Positions 57,043 through 64,000 of a stretch of 64,000 bases of DNA are shown here, piece by piece. Under the pieces are notes generated by a model. That model had not been told where the DNA came from, made no database searches, and saw nothing but the letters and a program-made list of their open reading frames with translations. The first letter of the stretch is position 1. The number at the start of each line of letters is the position of its first letter. Source of the DNA: DASVWZ01 sp036392935. Its GTDB lineage: Bacteria; Acidobacteriota; Terriglobia; Terriglobales; Acidobacteriaceae. The position numbers and the translations under genes were made by a program. The stretch spans positions 1-64,000 of the forward strand of contig DASVWZ010000297.1 in assembly GCA_036392935.1 (NCBI GenBank). The letters run 5' to 3'.

Positions 57043-59955
57043 ATGATTGGCCAGACGATCACGCACTATCGCATTGTCGAAAGGCTTGGCGGTGGCGGCA
57101 TGGGCGTGGTCTACAAGGCCGAAGATCTGACCCTGCATCGCTTCGTCGCCCTCAAATTTCTTCCCGATGACGTCAGTCAGGATCCACAGGCGCTTTCGCG
57201 ATTTCAGCGCGAAGCCCAGGCTGCCTCGGCATTGAACCATCCCAACATCTGCACCATTTACGAGATCGGCCAGAACGAGGGGCGTCCATTTATCGTCATG
57301 GAATTCCTCGACGGCATGACCCTGCGCCACAAAATCGCCGGCCGCCATCTCGATGGCGATCTGACCCTCGCCTTGGCGACCGAAATCGCCGATGCGCTTG
57401 ACGCCGCCCACGGCGAGGGCATCATTCACCGCGACATCAAACCGGCAAATATTTTCGTCACCAAGCGCAACCACGCCAAGATTCTGGACTTCGGTCTGGC
57501 CAAGATGCCGGAGGCGCAACGACCCGGCAGCAGCAGCGATAATCTCGAGACACTTTCCATCGGCTCCGACGCCGCCCATCTCACTACCACTGGCGCCATG
57601 ATGGGCACTGTTTCCTACATGTCGCCCGAGCAGATGCGCGGCAAGTCGCTCGACGTACGCGCCGATTTGTTTTCCTTCGGCGTGGTGCTGTATGAAATGG
57701 TCACCGGCAAAAGTCCATTTCCCGGCTCGACCCCCGGCGAGGTCTGCGGTGCCATCCTCCACACCACGCCCGTTCCGCCGTCGCAGCACCAGCCGGAAAT
57801 GCCGGCGCCGCTTGAGGCCATCATTCTGAAAGCACTGGAAAAAGACCGGGATCTACGTTACCAGCACGCCGCTGACATGCGTACGGATTTGCAGCGCGTG
57901 AAGCGAGACACCGAAAGCGGGCGAATTCTGCCATCTGGTTCCAGCAGCGCAAGACTGGCAATCGACCCCAAAGCCAAGGTTTCTTCGCCAAATAAGTTAT
58001 GGAAGTTCATCGCCCCGGCGGCTGTTTTGATCGTCACCTTAATTGTTGGCGGCCTCTATTATCGTGCCCATCGTCCACAGCCGCTCACCGACAAAGACTC
58101 CGTTGTCCTCGCGGACTTCATTAACAACACCGGCGATTCCGTCTTCGACGACTCCCTGAAAACCGCGCTCGGCATCGCGCTGAACCAATCGCCATTTCTC
58201 AATGTGGTCTCGGCCAGAAAAGTCGCCGCAACGTTAAAGTTAATGACGCGCCCACCGGGCACTGCGCTGACTCCCGAAATCGCTCGCGAAGTCTGCCAGC
58301 GCACTGGCGGCAAGGCGTATATTGACGGCGCCATCGCCGGCTTGGGCAGTGAATACATCATTGCGCTCAAGGCAGTGAATTGCCAGACCGGGAACGTCCT
58401 CGCCCAGCAACGCTTGAGCGCAGCATCCAAAGAAAAGGTCCTCGGCGCGCTCGGTCAGGCCGCGGCCAACTTACGCGCCCAACTCGGGGAATCCCTCGCC
58501 ACCGTGCAGCGCTTTGACGTGCCGCTTCTCGACGCCACCACTAGCTCGCTTGACGCGCTTAAGGCTTTCAGCATGGGGCAGAAGGCCTACGTCGAAAAAG
58601 GCCCCGATGCCGCCGTGCGTGATTATGAGCGCGCGATCGAACTCGATCCCAATTTTGCGAACGGCTATCGCGCTATCGGAGATTACTATTTCTCGCTTTC
58701 GGAGATCGGCCGCTCCAGCGAATATCTCACCAAGGCGTACCAGCTTCGCGAGCACGCCAGCGAACGCGAAAAACTTGCCATCACCGCCGACTATTACCAA
58801 AATGTCACCGGAGAACTCGACAAGGCCGCCGAAGCTTACGCCGAACTCGCTGCCAACTATCCGCGCGACTTCGGATCGCTCACCAATCTGGGAGTGATAT
58901 ACGCCCCGCTCGGGCAGTATCAAAAAGCCGTTGAGGTCACGCGTCAAGCCATTGACATTGCTCCTGAAAGCGTTGAATCTTACGAAAACCTGGCCAACTT
59001 CACACTGGCCTTGCAGCAGGTCGACCAGGCGCGTCAGATTATCGCCGAGATGCAGGCGAAGCAAATGGGCGATTTTGCCATGCATTACACCGCTTACGCG
59101 ATCGCGTTCTTCGACAACAACGACGAAGCCATGGCCAAAGAGCAGCAATGGGTCGCGGGTCACCCCGAGCTGCAGACCTTCGGGCTTGCGCTCGCCACCG
59201 ACACCGAGGCTTATTACGGCCGACTGGAGAAAGCACGCGAACTCAACCGCCAGGCAGTCGAATCAGCCATTAAGACCGACAACAAAGAGAACGGCGCGGT
59301 CTGGCAACTTAATGCCGCCATCCAGGAAGCGGCATACGGCGATCTTGCCGAGGCGCGGCAATCCGTGCCCGCTGCGCTTAAGCTTGCACCCAACAGCCAG
59401 GCAGTGCAAGTGGAAGCTGCGCTTGCCTACGCCATGCTCGGCGATGCCGCGCAGGCGGAGGCCATTGCGGAGGGTTTGGACAAGCGTTTTCCGCTCGACA
59501 CGCAGATGCAAGGGCTGTGGCTTCCGGCTATCCGCGCGCAGTTGGGGCTGAACCAGAAGCAAAGCTCGTCCGCTCTTGATGCACTGGCAAACACCAATCC
59601 GCCGCTTGAATTCGGGGCAATTTCGTTTCTAAACAATTTCTCCTGCCTTTATCCCACTTACATTCGCGGTCAGGCCTATCTCGCCACTGGGCAGGGCGGG
59701 CCCGCGGCGGCGGAGTTTCAAAAGATCATCGATCACAGCGGAATCGTATGGAACTGCTGGACGGGAGCGCTGGCCCATCTCGGCGTCGCGCGTGGCAATG
59801 CCCTGGCCTCGAAGGACGCGCAGGGCGCCGACGCCGATGCAGCGCGAGTCCGCGCACTGAACGCCTATAAGGAATTCTTTGCCCTCTGGAAGGACGCTGA
59901 CTCGGCCATCCCCATCCTCAAACAAGCCCAAGCCGAATACGCCAAGCTACGGTAG
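57043..59955 (+). CDS. Serine/threonine protein kinase with TPR domain
   Basis: A 970-residue paralogue of the kinase at 20.0 kb, sharing the start MIGQTI(S/T)HYRIVE. The kinase domain (about 1-275) has GGGGMGVVYKAED, VALKFLP, HRDIKPANIFVTK, DFGLAKMPE and GTVSYMSPEQM. A transmembrane helix (FIAPAAVLIVTLIVGGLYY) lies around 325-343. The outer part carries a TolB-like region (SVVLADFINNTGDSVFDDSL) and then many TPRs to the C-terminus. The 57.0-kb copy is longer at its outer end. Both probably phosphorylate cytoplasmic targets in response to an outer signal; these are unknown. Confidence 0.93.
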   Translation: MIGQTITHYRIVERLGGGGMGVVYKAEDLTLHRFVALKFLPDDVSQDPQALSRFQREAQAASALNHPNICTIYEIGQNEGRPFIVMEFLDGMTLRHKIAGRHLDGDLTLALATEIADALDAAHGEGIIHRDIKPANIFVTKRNHAKILDFGLAKMPEAQRPGSSSDNLETLSIGSDAAHLTTTGAMMGTVSYMSPEQMRGKSLDVRADLFSFGVVLYEMVTGKSPFPGSTPGEVCGAILHTTPVPPSQHQPEMPAPLEAIILKALEKDRDLRYQHAADMRTDLQRVKRDTESGRILPSGSSSARLAIDPKAKVSSPNKLWKFIAPAAVLIVTLIVGGLYYRAHRPQPLTDKDSVVLADFINNTGDSVFDDSLKTALGIALNQSPFLNVVSARKVAATLKLMTRPPGTALTPEIAREVCQRTGGKAYIDGAIAGLGSEYIIALKAVNCQTGNVLAQQRLSAASKEKVLGALGQAAANLRAQLGESLATVQRFDVPLLDATTSSLDALKAFSMGQKAYVEKGPDAAVRDYERAIELDPNFANGYRAIGDYYFSLSEIGRSSEYLTKAYQLREHASEREKLAITADYYQNVTGELDKAAEAYAELAANYPRDFGSLTNLGVIYAPLGQYQKAVEVTRQAIDIAPESVESYENLANFTLALQQVDQARQIIAEMQAKQMGDFAMHYTAYAIAFFDNNDEAMAKEQQWVAGHPELQTFGLALATDTEAYYGRLEKARELNRQAVESAIKTDNKENGAVWQLNAAIQEAAYGDLAEARQSVPAALKLAPNSQAVQVEAALAYAMLGDAAQAEAIAEGLDKRFPLDTQMQGLWLPAIRAQLGLNQKQSSSALDALANTNPPLEFGAISFLNNFSCLYPTYIRGQAYLATGQGGPAAAEFQKIIDHSGIVWNCWTGALAHLGVARGNALASKDAQGADADAARVRALNAYKEFFALWKDADSAIPILKQAQAEYAKLR

Positions 59956-60025
59956 GTCTAGCACCCTAAAAAAGGCCGCGTACATTGAAGAGGTGGCATA
60001 GCTTGCAACGCCGGAACAGCTGAGC

Positions 60026-60204
60026 ATGATCGTCGCGTCCACAAGCAGCCGCTCACCGGAGGGCCGCCGATTCAATTGACCCACTTCGATAGCGAACCGG
60101 CTGTCGTATCCGCCTACGCTTTTTCGAAAGACGGCAAAAAGCTCGCCGTCACCCGCTCCAAATACGACGACACCGACGTCGTCATGTTCTCCGGCTTCCG
60201 CTAG
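60026..60204 (+). pseudogene. 3' remnant of a TolB/WD40-type kinase gene
   Basis: The plus-strand frame ending in the TAG at 60202-60204 reads HKQPLTGGPPIQLTHFDSEP, then AVVSAYAFSKDGKKLAVTRS, then KYDDTDVVMFSGFR. This is the typical end of kinase-TolB beta-propeller proteins of Acidobacteriota (L.GG.P.QLT.F and AWSxDGKxLA.xR...DVV). There is no start or upstream domain: the preceding bases have stops in this frame. It is therefore a decayed relic of a different kinase, lying behind an intact kinase-TPR gene. Confidence 0.75.
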
Positions 60205-60213
60205 AGGCTTGGG

Positions 60214-60834
60214 TCAATACTTTCTGAGCACGCCGATTACGCGGCCCTGTATGTCGACCTTGGAGGCGTGGACGATGATGGGGTGCATCTTGGAATTGGA
60301 GGGTTGCAGGCGAATTTTTTCGCCTTCCTTATAGAAGCGCTTGAGCGTGGCGTCGGCGCCATCGACGAGAGCGACCACGATGTCGCCGTTGTGGGCAGTG
60401 CGGATCTTTTCCACCAGAACGTAGTCGCCGTCGAGAATGTGTTCGTCCTGCATGGATTCGCCGCGGACTTCCAGCACGAAGACTTCTTTGCTGCGCACGA
60501 AGTCGGCGAGGGAAATAGTTTCCGGGTTTTCGACGGCCTCGATCGGTTGTCCGGCAGCGATGCGCCCGAGCAACGGCAAAACAACGGTGCTATTAACGCT
60601 CATGGCTTGCTTCAGGCGGCCTTTGGGCGGCAGCAAGTCGATGGAACGGCTCTGGTTGTAATTCCGCGTGAGCAGCTGCTTTTTCTCCAGATTGGAGACG
60701 TGTTTGTGCACGGTGGCCAGCGAGCTCAGCTTCAGGCCGTGGCCGATTTCCTCAAAAGAGGGTGAAAAGCCGTTCTTTTGCACGAAGTCGGAGATAAAAT
60801 CGTAGACCTGCCGTTGCCGTTTGGTGATTGCCAT
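60214..60834 (-). CDS. lexA: LexA repressor
   Basis: A 206-residue LexA. The N-terminal helix-turn-helix is around 25-48. The cleavage site is Ala94-Gly95 (RIAAGQPIE). The catalytic dyad is Ser127 (RGESMQDEH) and Lys165 (ATLKRFYKE). It represses the SOS regulon until RecA triggers self-cleavage. The promoter hexamers end just before the ATG (see next entry), so the message looks leaderless. It lies 9 bases from the relic kinase end on the opposite strand. Confidence 0.96.
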   Translation of the reverse strand: MAITKRQRQVYDFISDFVQKNGFSPSFEEIGHGLKLSSLATVHKHVSNLEKKQLLTRNYNQSRSIDLLPPKGRLKQAMSVNSTVVLPLLGRIAAGQPIEAVENPETISLADFVRSKEVFVLEVRGESMQDEHILDGDYVLVEKIRTAHNGDIVVALVDGADATLKRFYKEGEKIRLQPSNSKMHPIIVHASKVDIQGRVIGVLRKY

Positions 60835-60840
60835 GGAAAC

Positions 60841-60868
60841 ATTGTAAGCGAATGAAAAGCGAAGTCAA
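60841..60868 (-). promoter_or_regulatory. lexA promoter, likely leaderless
   Basis: On the minus strand TTGACT (60868-60863) and TACAAT (60846-60841) are spaced by 16 bases. With a normal start point 7 bases downstream, transcription would begin at about 60834, the A of the lexA ATG. No ribosome site is present. A known-type SOS box is not obvious. Confidence 0.6.
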
Positions 60869-60972
60869 GTACCAGCAATATGCCATCAGCCGTCAGCCAT
60901 CAGGGGATGCCGGTTGGCGTAACTATTTCGACGCTGCGTCCATCTAATAAGTGGAGATAGAAAGAGGAGATC

Positions 60973-61395
60973 ATGGAAAAGGTGGAGAATACAGAGAAAG
61001 TTCAGAAGACAGAAAGCGAATGGCGCCAACAGCTCAACGATCAGCAGTATCGCGTAGCCCGCGAAGCTGGAACCGAGCCGGCTTTCACGGGGAAGTATTG
61101 GAACAGCAAAGACAAAGGCACATATAACTGCGTGTGTTGCGGTGCGCCACTGTTTACGTCCGAGACGAAGTTCGATTCCGGAACCGGCTGGCCGAGCTTT
61201 TACAAACCGGTGAATGACGCGGCGATTGCCGAGAGCGCCGACAACAGCTACGGCATGAGGCGCGTCGAAGCGCGCTGCGCGAAGTGCGACGCGCACCTGG
61301 GACACGTGTTTGACGACGGGCCGAATCCGACGGGCTTGCGTTACTGCATGAACTCGGCGTCGCTGGATCTGAAGCCGGAGCCGGAAAAAAGGTAA
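60973..61395 (+). CDS. msrB: Peptide-methionine (R)-S-oxide reductase
   Basis: A 140-residue MsrB. The catalytic Cys125 is in RYCMNSASL. Zinc ligands are Cys53/Cys56 (NCVCCGAP) and Cys102/Cys105 (RCAKCDAHLGHVFDDGP). GTGWPSF is intact. It reduces methionine-R-sulfoxide in proteins, usually with thioredoxin. An AGGAG site precedes the ATG. It is convergent with the M48 peptidase gene, 5 bases from its end. The N-terminus lacks a signal peptide, so it acts in the cytoplasm. Confidence 0.96.
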   Translation: MEKVENTEKVQKTESEWRQQLNDQQYRVAREAGTEPAFTGKYWNSKDKGTYNCVCCGAPLFTSETKFDSGTGWPSFYKPVNDAAIAESADNSYGMRRVEARCAKCDAHLGHVFDDGPNPTGLRYCMNSASLDLKPEPEKR

Positions 61396-61400
61396 TGAGT

Positions 61401-62798
61401 TCATCGCAATTGCAGTGAGTTCATGATGCGGTCGAAGATGGGCGACATCGCGGCCATATCCGGCTCGGGCGAGACAAAAACCATATAAATAACGATGCCG
61501 GACTTGGCTTGCGCCGCGACCAGGCGGACGCGCTCTTTAATGGGCGCGCCGTTTTCGCGAATGGCGGAGTTGCCGCTCCAGTCGAGCTTTCTGGCGGCGC
61601 GGCCATTCAGGGTAAAAGCCTGCGGACTGCTGTAGACCTGAAGCTCGGGATTGCTCTCGCGCAGATCGCTTTGCAAATCATTAAAGGCGACATCCAGGTC
61701 TTTCTTTTTGTCGCGAGGCTGGAATCCGCTAATGATAGTGCCGTAGGCAATGACTCCGTTAGCGGCGCCGTTGTTGGGCCAGAAAGAGATGCCAGACGAC
61801 GGGCCCCCGTCAAATTGCCATGACTCCGGATAGCTGACAGTGAATGCCTGGTGCTGATAGGTCTTCCAGTTGCCGGTGGCGAGGTTGGCGGTGTTGAGGC
61901 GCTTGAGATCCGTGGGCGGGACGGCGGTAGTTCCGGCGCTCAGGTTCGCTAACGATGCTTTGGCGGCGACGAACTCGGGGCTGTTCGCAGTTTGATATTG
62001 TTTGGGCGGAAAGCGCGACAGAATGCTTTGGATATTTTTGGCGCGATCGCCGGGATCGGGATGCGAAGCCAGGAATGATGGGCCGCTGCTTTGTCCGCCG
62101 GTTTGTTGTTTGAGCTTGAGAAAAAAAGTAACGACGGCCTGGGGATCGTATCCGGCGTCGTAGATGATTTGCGCGCCGACCATGTCGGCCTCGACTTCAG
62201 CGTCGCGCGAGTACTTCATGAAGACCGAACCAGCGGTGAGCGAAATGCCCATCTGGGCGAGGCCGCCGACCATGCCACCGACGCCAGCGCCGACGGCGGC
62301 GCCGAGAATGGCGAGCGGGAGCTGAGCTTTCATGGCGCGGGCCTGCTGGCGCGCGGAGTGGCGCATGACCACGTGAGAGATCTCGTGGCCCATGACGCCG
62401 GCAACTTCGTCTTCATCGGCGTCGGCAATGAGGCCGGTGTGAATGAAAATTGGTCCGCCGGGCAGGGCGAAGGCGTTGACGGATTTTTCGTTGACGACTT
62501 TGAACGTATAAGGGAAGGCGTATCCGGGGGCTTTGGATGCGAGCTTTGCGCCGAGCTGGGCGACGAATTTAGACATGGGATGGTCGGCGGGCAGAACCTT
62601 CATCTGCTTCTCGACTTCGCGGGCGCCCTGCTGGCCGATTTGAATCTCCTGGTCGAAGGTGAAGCTGCCGGCGGAGGGGTTGGCGGTGACGCGTCCTTTC
62701 TTGGGGTCGTCGTTAGGCTTGGGCTCGGCGGCGAAGACGGTAACAGTAAAGACGAGAATGCAAGCGAGTTGACGGCGAAGCGTGCGGTTCATGGGCAT
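61401..62798 (-). CDS. M48-family metalloprotease
   Basis: A 465-residue exported zinc peptidase. A signal segment (LACILVFTVTVFAAE) is followed by the M48 domain with HEISH (His138, Glu139, His142) and the third ligand in EVEADMVGAQ (Glu about 203). The C-terminal half (about 300-465) has a separate beta-rich domain of the PsbP-like or DUF type (TVSYPESWQFDGGPSSGISFW). It likely acts on misfolded envelope proteins, like BepA/YfgC; that role is inferred. The start may be 62798 or the ATG at 62792. Confidence 0.9.
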   Translation of the reverse strand: MPMNRTLRRQLACILVFTVTVFAAEPKPNDDPKKGRVTANPSAGSFTFDQEIQIGQQGAREVEKQMKVLPADHPMSKFVAQLGAKLASKAPGYAFPYTFKVVNEKSVNAFALPGGPIFIHTGLIADADEDEVAGVMGHEISHVVMRHSARQQARAMKAQLPLAILGAAVGAGVGGMVGGLAQMGISLTAGSVFMKYSRDAEVEADMVGAQIIYDAGYDPQAVVTFFLKLKQQTGGQSSGPSFLASHPDPGDRAKNIQSILSRFPPKQYQTANSPEFVAAKASLANLSAGTTAVPPTDLKRLNTANLATGNWKTYQHQAFTVSYPESWQFDGGPSSGISFWPNNGAANGVIAYGTIISGFQPRDKKKDLDVAFNDLQSDLRESNPELQVYSSPQAFTLNGRAARKLDWSGNSAIRENGAPIKERVRLVAAQAKSGIVIYMVFVSPEPDMAAMSPIFDRIMNSLQLR

Positions 62799-63213
62799 GG
62801 GAAGTATAGAGCTTAGTGGCGGCTAGCTTCTAGCTCCTAGCTCTTAGCTTTTGGCTCTTAGCCTTGCAGGCTGGCCTGAAAGGCTGTTGACCGGAGGCTC
62901 CTAACCTCAGCGGCTAAAGCCGCCGAAAAGAAACAAGTCTGATCGCAGCGCTAAAGCGCTGCGCCACCCAAAATCGAGCGTCGACTCGACTTTTCCGCGA
63001 GTTGTGAAGTCGTGCCCCTCCCGATGCGAGCCTCGACACCCGCTTCGGCGGCTCCGCGTTCGCCCTCGGCGGCTAAAGCCGCGACTACATCAGCAGCCTG
63101 TACGGCACAGCTGAAGCCGTGCCCTCCCGATTTGTGAGTCGTCGTTCGTTGTCAGTCGTCAGTCATCGGTCGTCAGTCATCAGTCGTATTAGTGTCGTAG
63201 CGGTTGCTGCACA
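62799..63213. repeat. Repeat-rich spacer: heptads and GCGGCTAAAGCCGC palindromes
   Basis: No gene is visible. Runs of 7-base units (CTAGCTC, CTTAGCT at 62810-62866; CAGTCGT, CAGTCAT at 63135-63188) flank copies of GGCTAAAGCC-type palindromes (around 62908, 62950 and 63069). A 64-base unit at 63067-63130 contains GCGGCTAAAGCCGC and ends with GGCACAGCTGAAGCCGTGCC plus CTCCCGA. It recurs, changed at a few positions, at 63279-63342 inside the next gene. Confidence 0.75.
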
Positions 63214-63885
63214 TCAACTGGCGGCTTCGAGGAGTTGCTTGGCGATGGCCGGGGCTTTGTCGGCTCCGGCTGGTCCCTCGGCGGCTAAAGCCGCGATCAC
63301 GTTGGGGTCCTGTACGGCACGGCTGAAGCCGTGCCCTCCCGACTGAACTTTACGCTGCGAGTCGTGTGGTGGTTGTTGGCGTGCGCTTGTTACGGCTGGT
63401 TGCGGCGCGGGTTGCGGCGGCTTGGGCTGCGCGGGCTGGCTAACGGCTGTCTGGCCGGCGGTGGCCGGTTTGAAGGAGAAGTCGGTGACCATGGCGGCGC
63501 GGGCTTCTTTGGAGTCGAAGTCGAGGTTGCGTCCGTTGCGGATGGCGAGTGACAGCAACTTCATGTAGACGGAGACCTCGCGGTCGCTGATCTGACGGTG
63601 GGAGTAGAGATCGATGACGTGCATGATGGCGGTCTGGATGGCGTAGCGGTCTTCGAGCAGGGGAAATGGCGCGCTGCGCGGGTTGGCGCGGCGCTGGATG
63701 GCGGTGGTGTGAAAGTAACAGGTGTAGTGGTCTTTAAGGGCGGGGCATCCGCAGCGGAGGCCGCTGGTTTTGACGTAGTTGCACTGGCGGACGTGGGTTG
63801 AGGGTTTGGGTTGTTGGGCTTCTGGCGGGGCTTCTTGCTGGCTGTTGTGCTTGCCGTTTGGTTTCACTGCGCTCAGGTTTGTCAT
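63214..63885 (-). CDS. Cys/His-containing hypothetical protein with repeat-derived C-terminus
   Basis: A 223-residue protein. The N-terminal part (about 30-60) has a cysteine/histidine cluster (QCNYVKTSGLRCGCPALKDH, then YTCYFH) that may bind zinc. The middle (about 75-130) is helical, and a Pro/Gln/Ala-rich linker follows. Residues about 183-205 (GGHGFSRAVQDPNVIAALAA) are encoded by the 64-base repeat at 63279-63342, so the repeat has entered the coding frame. Similar proteins are frequent in Acidobacteriota; their function is unknown. A repeat island (copy D) lies upstream. Confidence 0.7.
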   Translation of the reverse strand: MTNLSAVKPNGKHNSQQEAPPEAQQPKPSTHVRQCNYVKTSGLRCGCPALKDHYTCYFHTTAIQRRANPRSAPFPLLEDRYAIQTAIMHVIDLYSHRQISDREVSVYMKLLSLAIRNGRNLDFDSKEARAAMVTDFSFKPATAGQTAVSQPAQPKPPQPAPQPAVTSARQQPPHDSQRKVQSGGHGFSRAVQDPNVIAALAAEGPAGADKAPAIAKQLLEAAS

Positions 63886-63941
63886 TGTTTGTTTTTCCTC
63901 GTGTGTTTACTACTATCTAACAATTTTTTGTGTTGCGGAAT

Positions 63942-63998
63942 TGCGTAAATACTTGATTCCATTGGGGCGATTTTTGTGACTTCTCGTAAAATCTTGAT
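63942..63998 (-). repeat. AT-rich repeat island, copy D (cut by window edge)
   Basis: On the minus strand the units GAATCAAGATTTTACG (63998-63983) and GAATCAAGTATTTACG (63957-63942) are 41 bases apart. They resemble the units of copies A and B. The array runs off the right end of the window. It lies upstream of the Cys/His hypothetical gene. Confidence 0.65.
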
Positions 63999-64000
63999 TC

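Noticed and set aside
60835..60900. SOS box at lexA
   Set aside because: I searched for an inverted GTTC/GAAC- or CTGT/ACAG-type operator and found none convincing.

Overview
The window most likely comes from the chromosome of an Acidobacteriota bacterium (class Terriglobia / subdivision 1). This is inferred from gene content: serine/threonine kinases fused to TPR or TolB-like C-termini, a GloVer-repeat secreted protein, DUF4097 and bactofilin-like surface proteins, a sigma factor paired with an anti-sigma/YCF48 fusion, and degenerate heptad and TAAAGCC repeats between genes. No rRNA is present, so species cannot be named. Most of the window is ordinary chromosome.

Layout. 0.3-3.9 kb (minus): a SIR2-HerA anti-phage defence pair directly behind, and overlapping, a secreted-protein gene whose 3' end looks replaced. 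4.2-16.1 kb: central metabolism (aldo/keto reductase, racemase-like protein, enolase, gpmI, mdh, icd) interrupted by a VapBC module, a DinB-like protein and a HicB-HicA pair translationally coupled to gpmI. 16.3-19.7 kb: small envelope proteins, a second VapBC module sharing an operator motif with the first, a glutathione peroxidase and a 58-residue protein. 20-23.1 kb: a kinase-TPR receptor, a 148-bp MITE-like element, and tRNA-Arg(ACG) with a duplicated 3' end. 23.1-26.1 kb: copper-type P-ATPase with a divergent metal-domain protein. 26.2-32.9 kb: secreted or membrane proteins, thioredoxin, a candidate structured small RNA, and the sigma/anti-sigma pair. 33-38.3 kb: cupin/TetR pair, class II photolyase, dnaB and a third VapBC module. 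38.4-43.9 kb: lepA, a large membrane protein and a CoA-transferase. 44.1-52.3 kb (plus): mutS, a NagZ-like glycosidase, anmK, a solute-binding lipoprotein, ymdB and a YwiC-like protein, tightly packed. 52.3-64 kb: F420/PPOX enzyme, polX, cold-shock protein, NUDIX hydrolase, DUF2520 protein, a second kinase-TPR receptor followed by the 3' relic of a third, lexA, msrB, an M48 peptidase and a repeat-laden gene at the right edge.

The known accessory system is SIR2-HerA. The least explained sequence is a family of AT-rich intergenic islands (27.9, 37.5, 53.0 and 63.95 kb). They carry 16-bp units resembling GAATCAATANTTTACG spaced about 41-43 bp apart, sit only between genes, and match no repeat class known to me.
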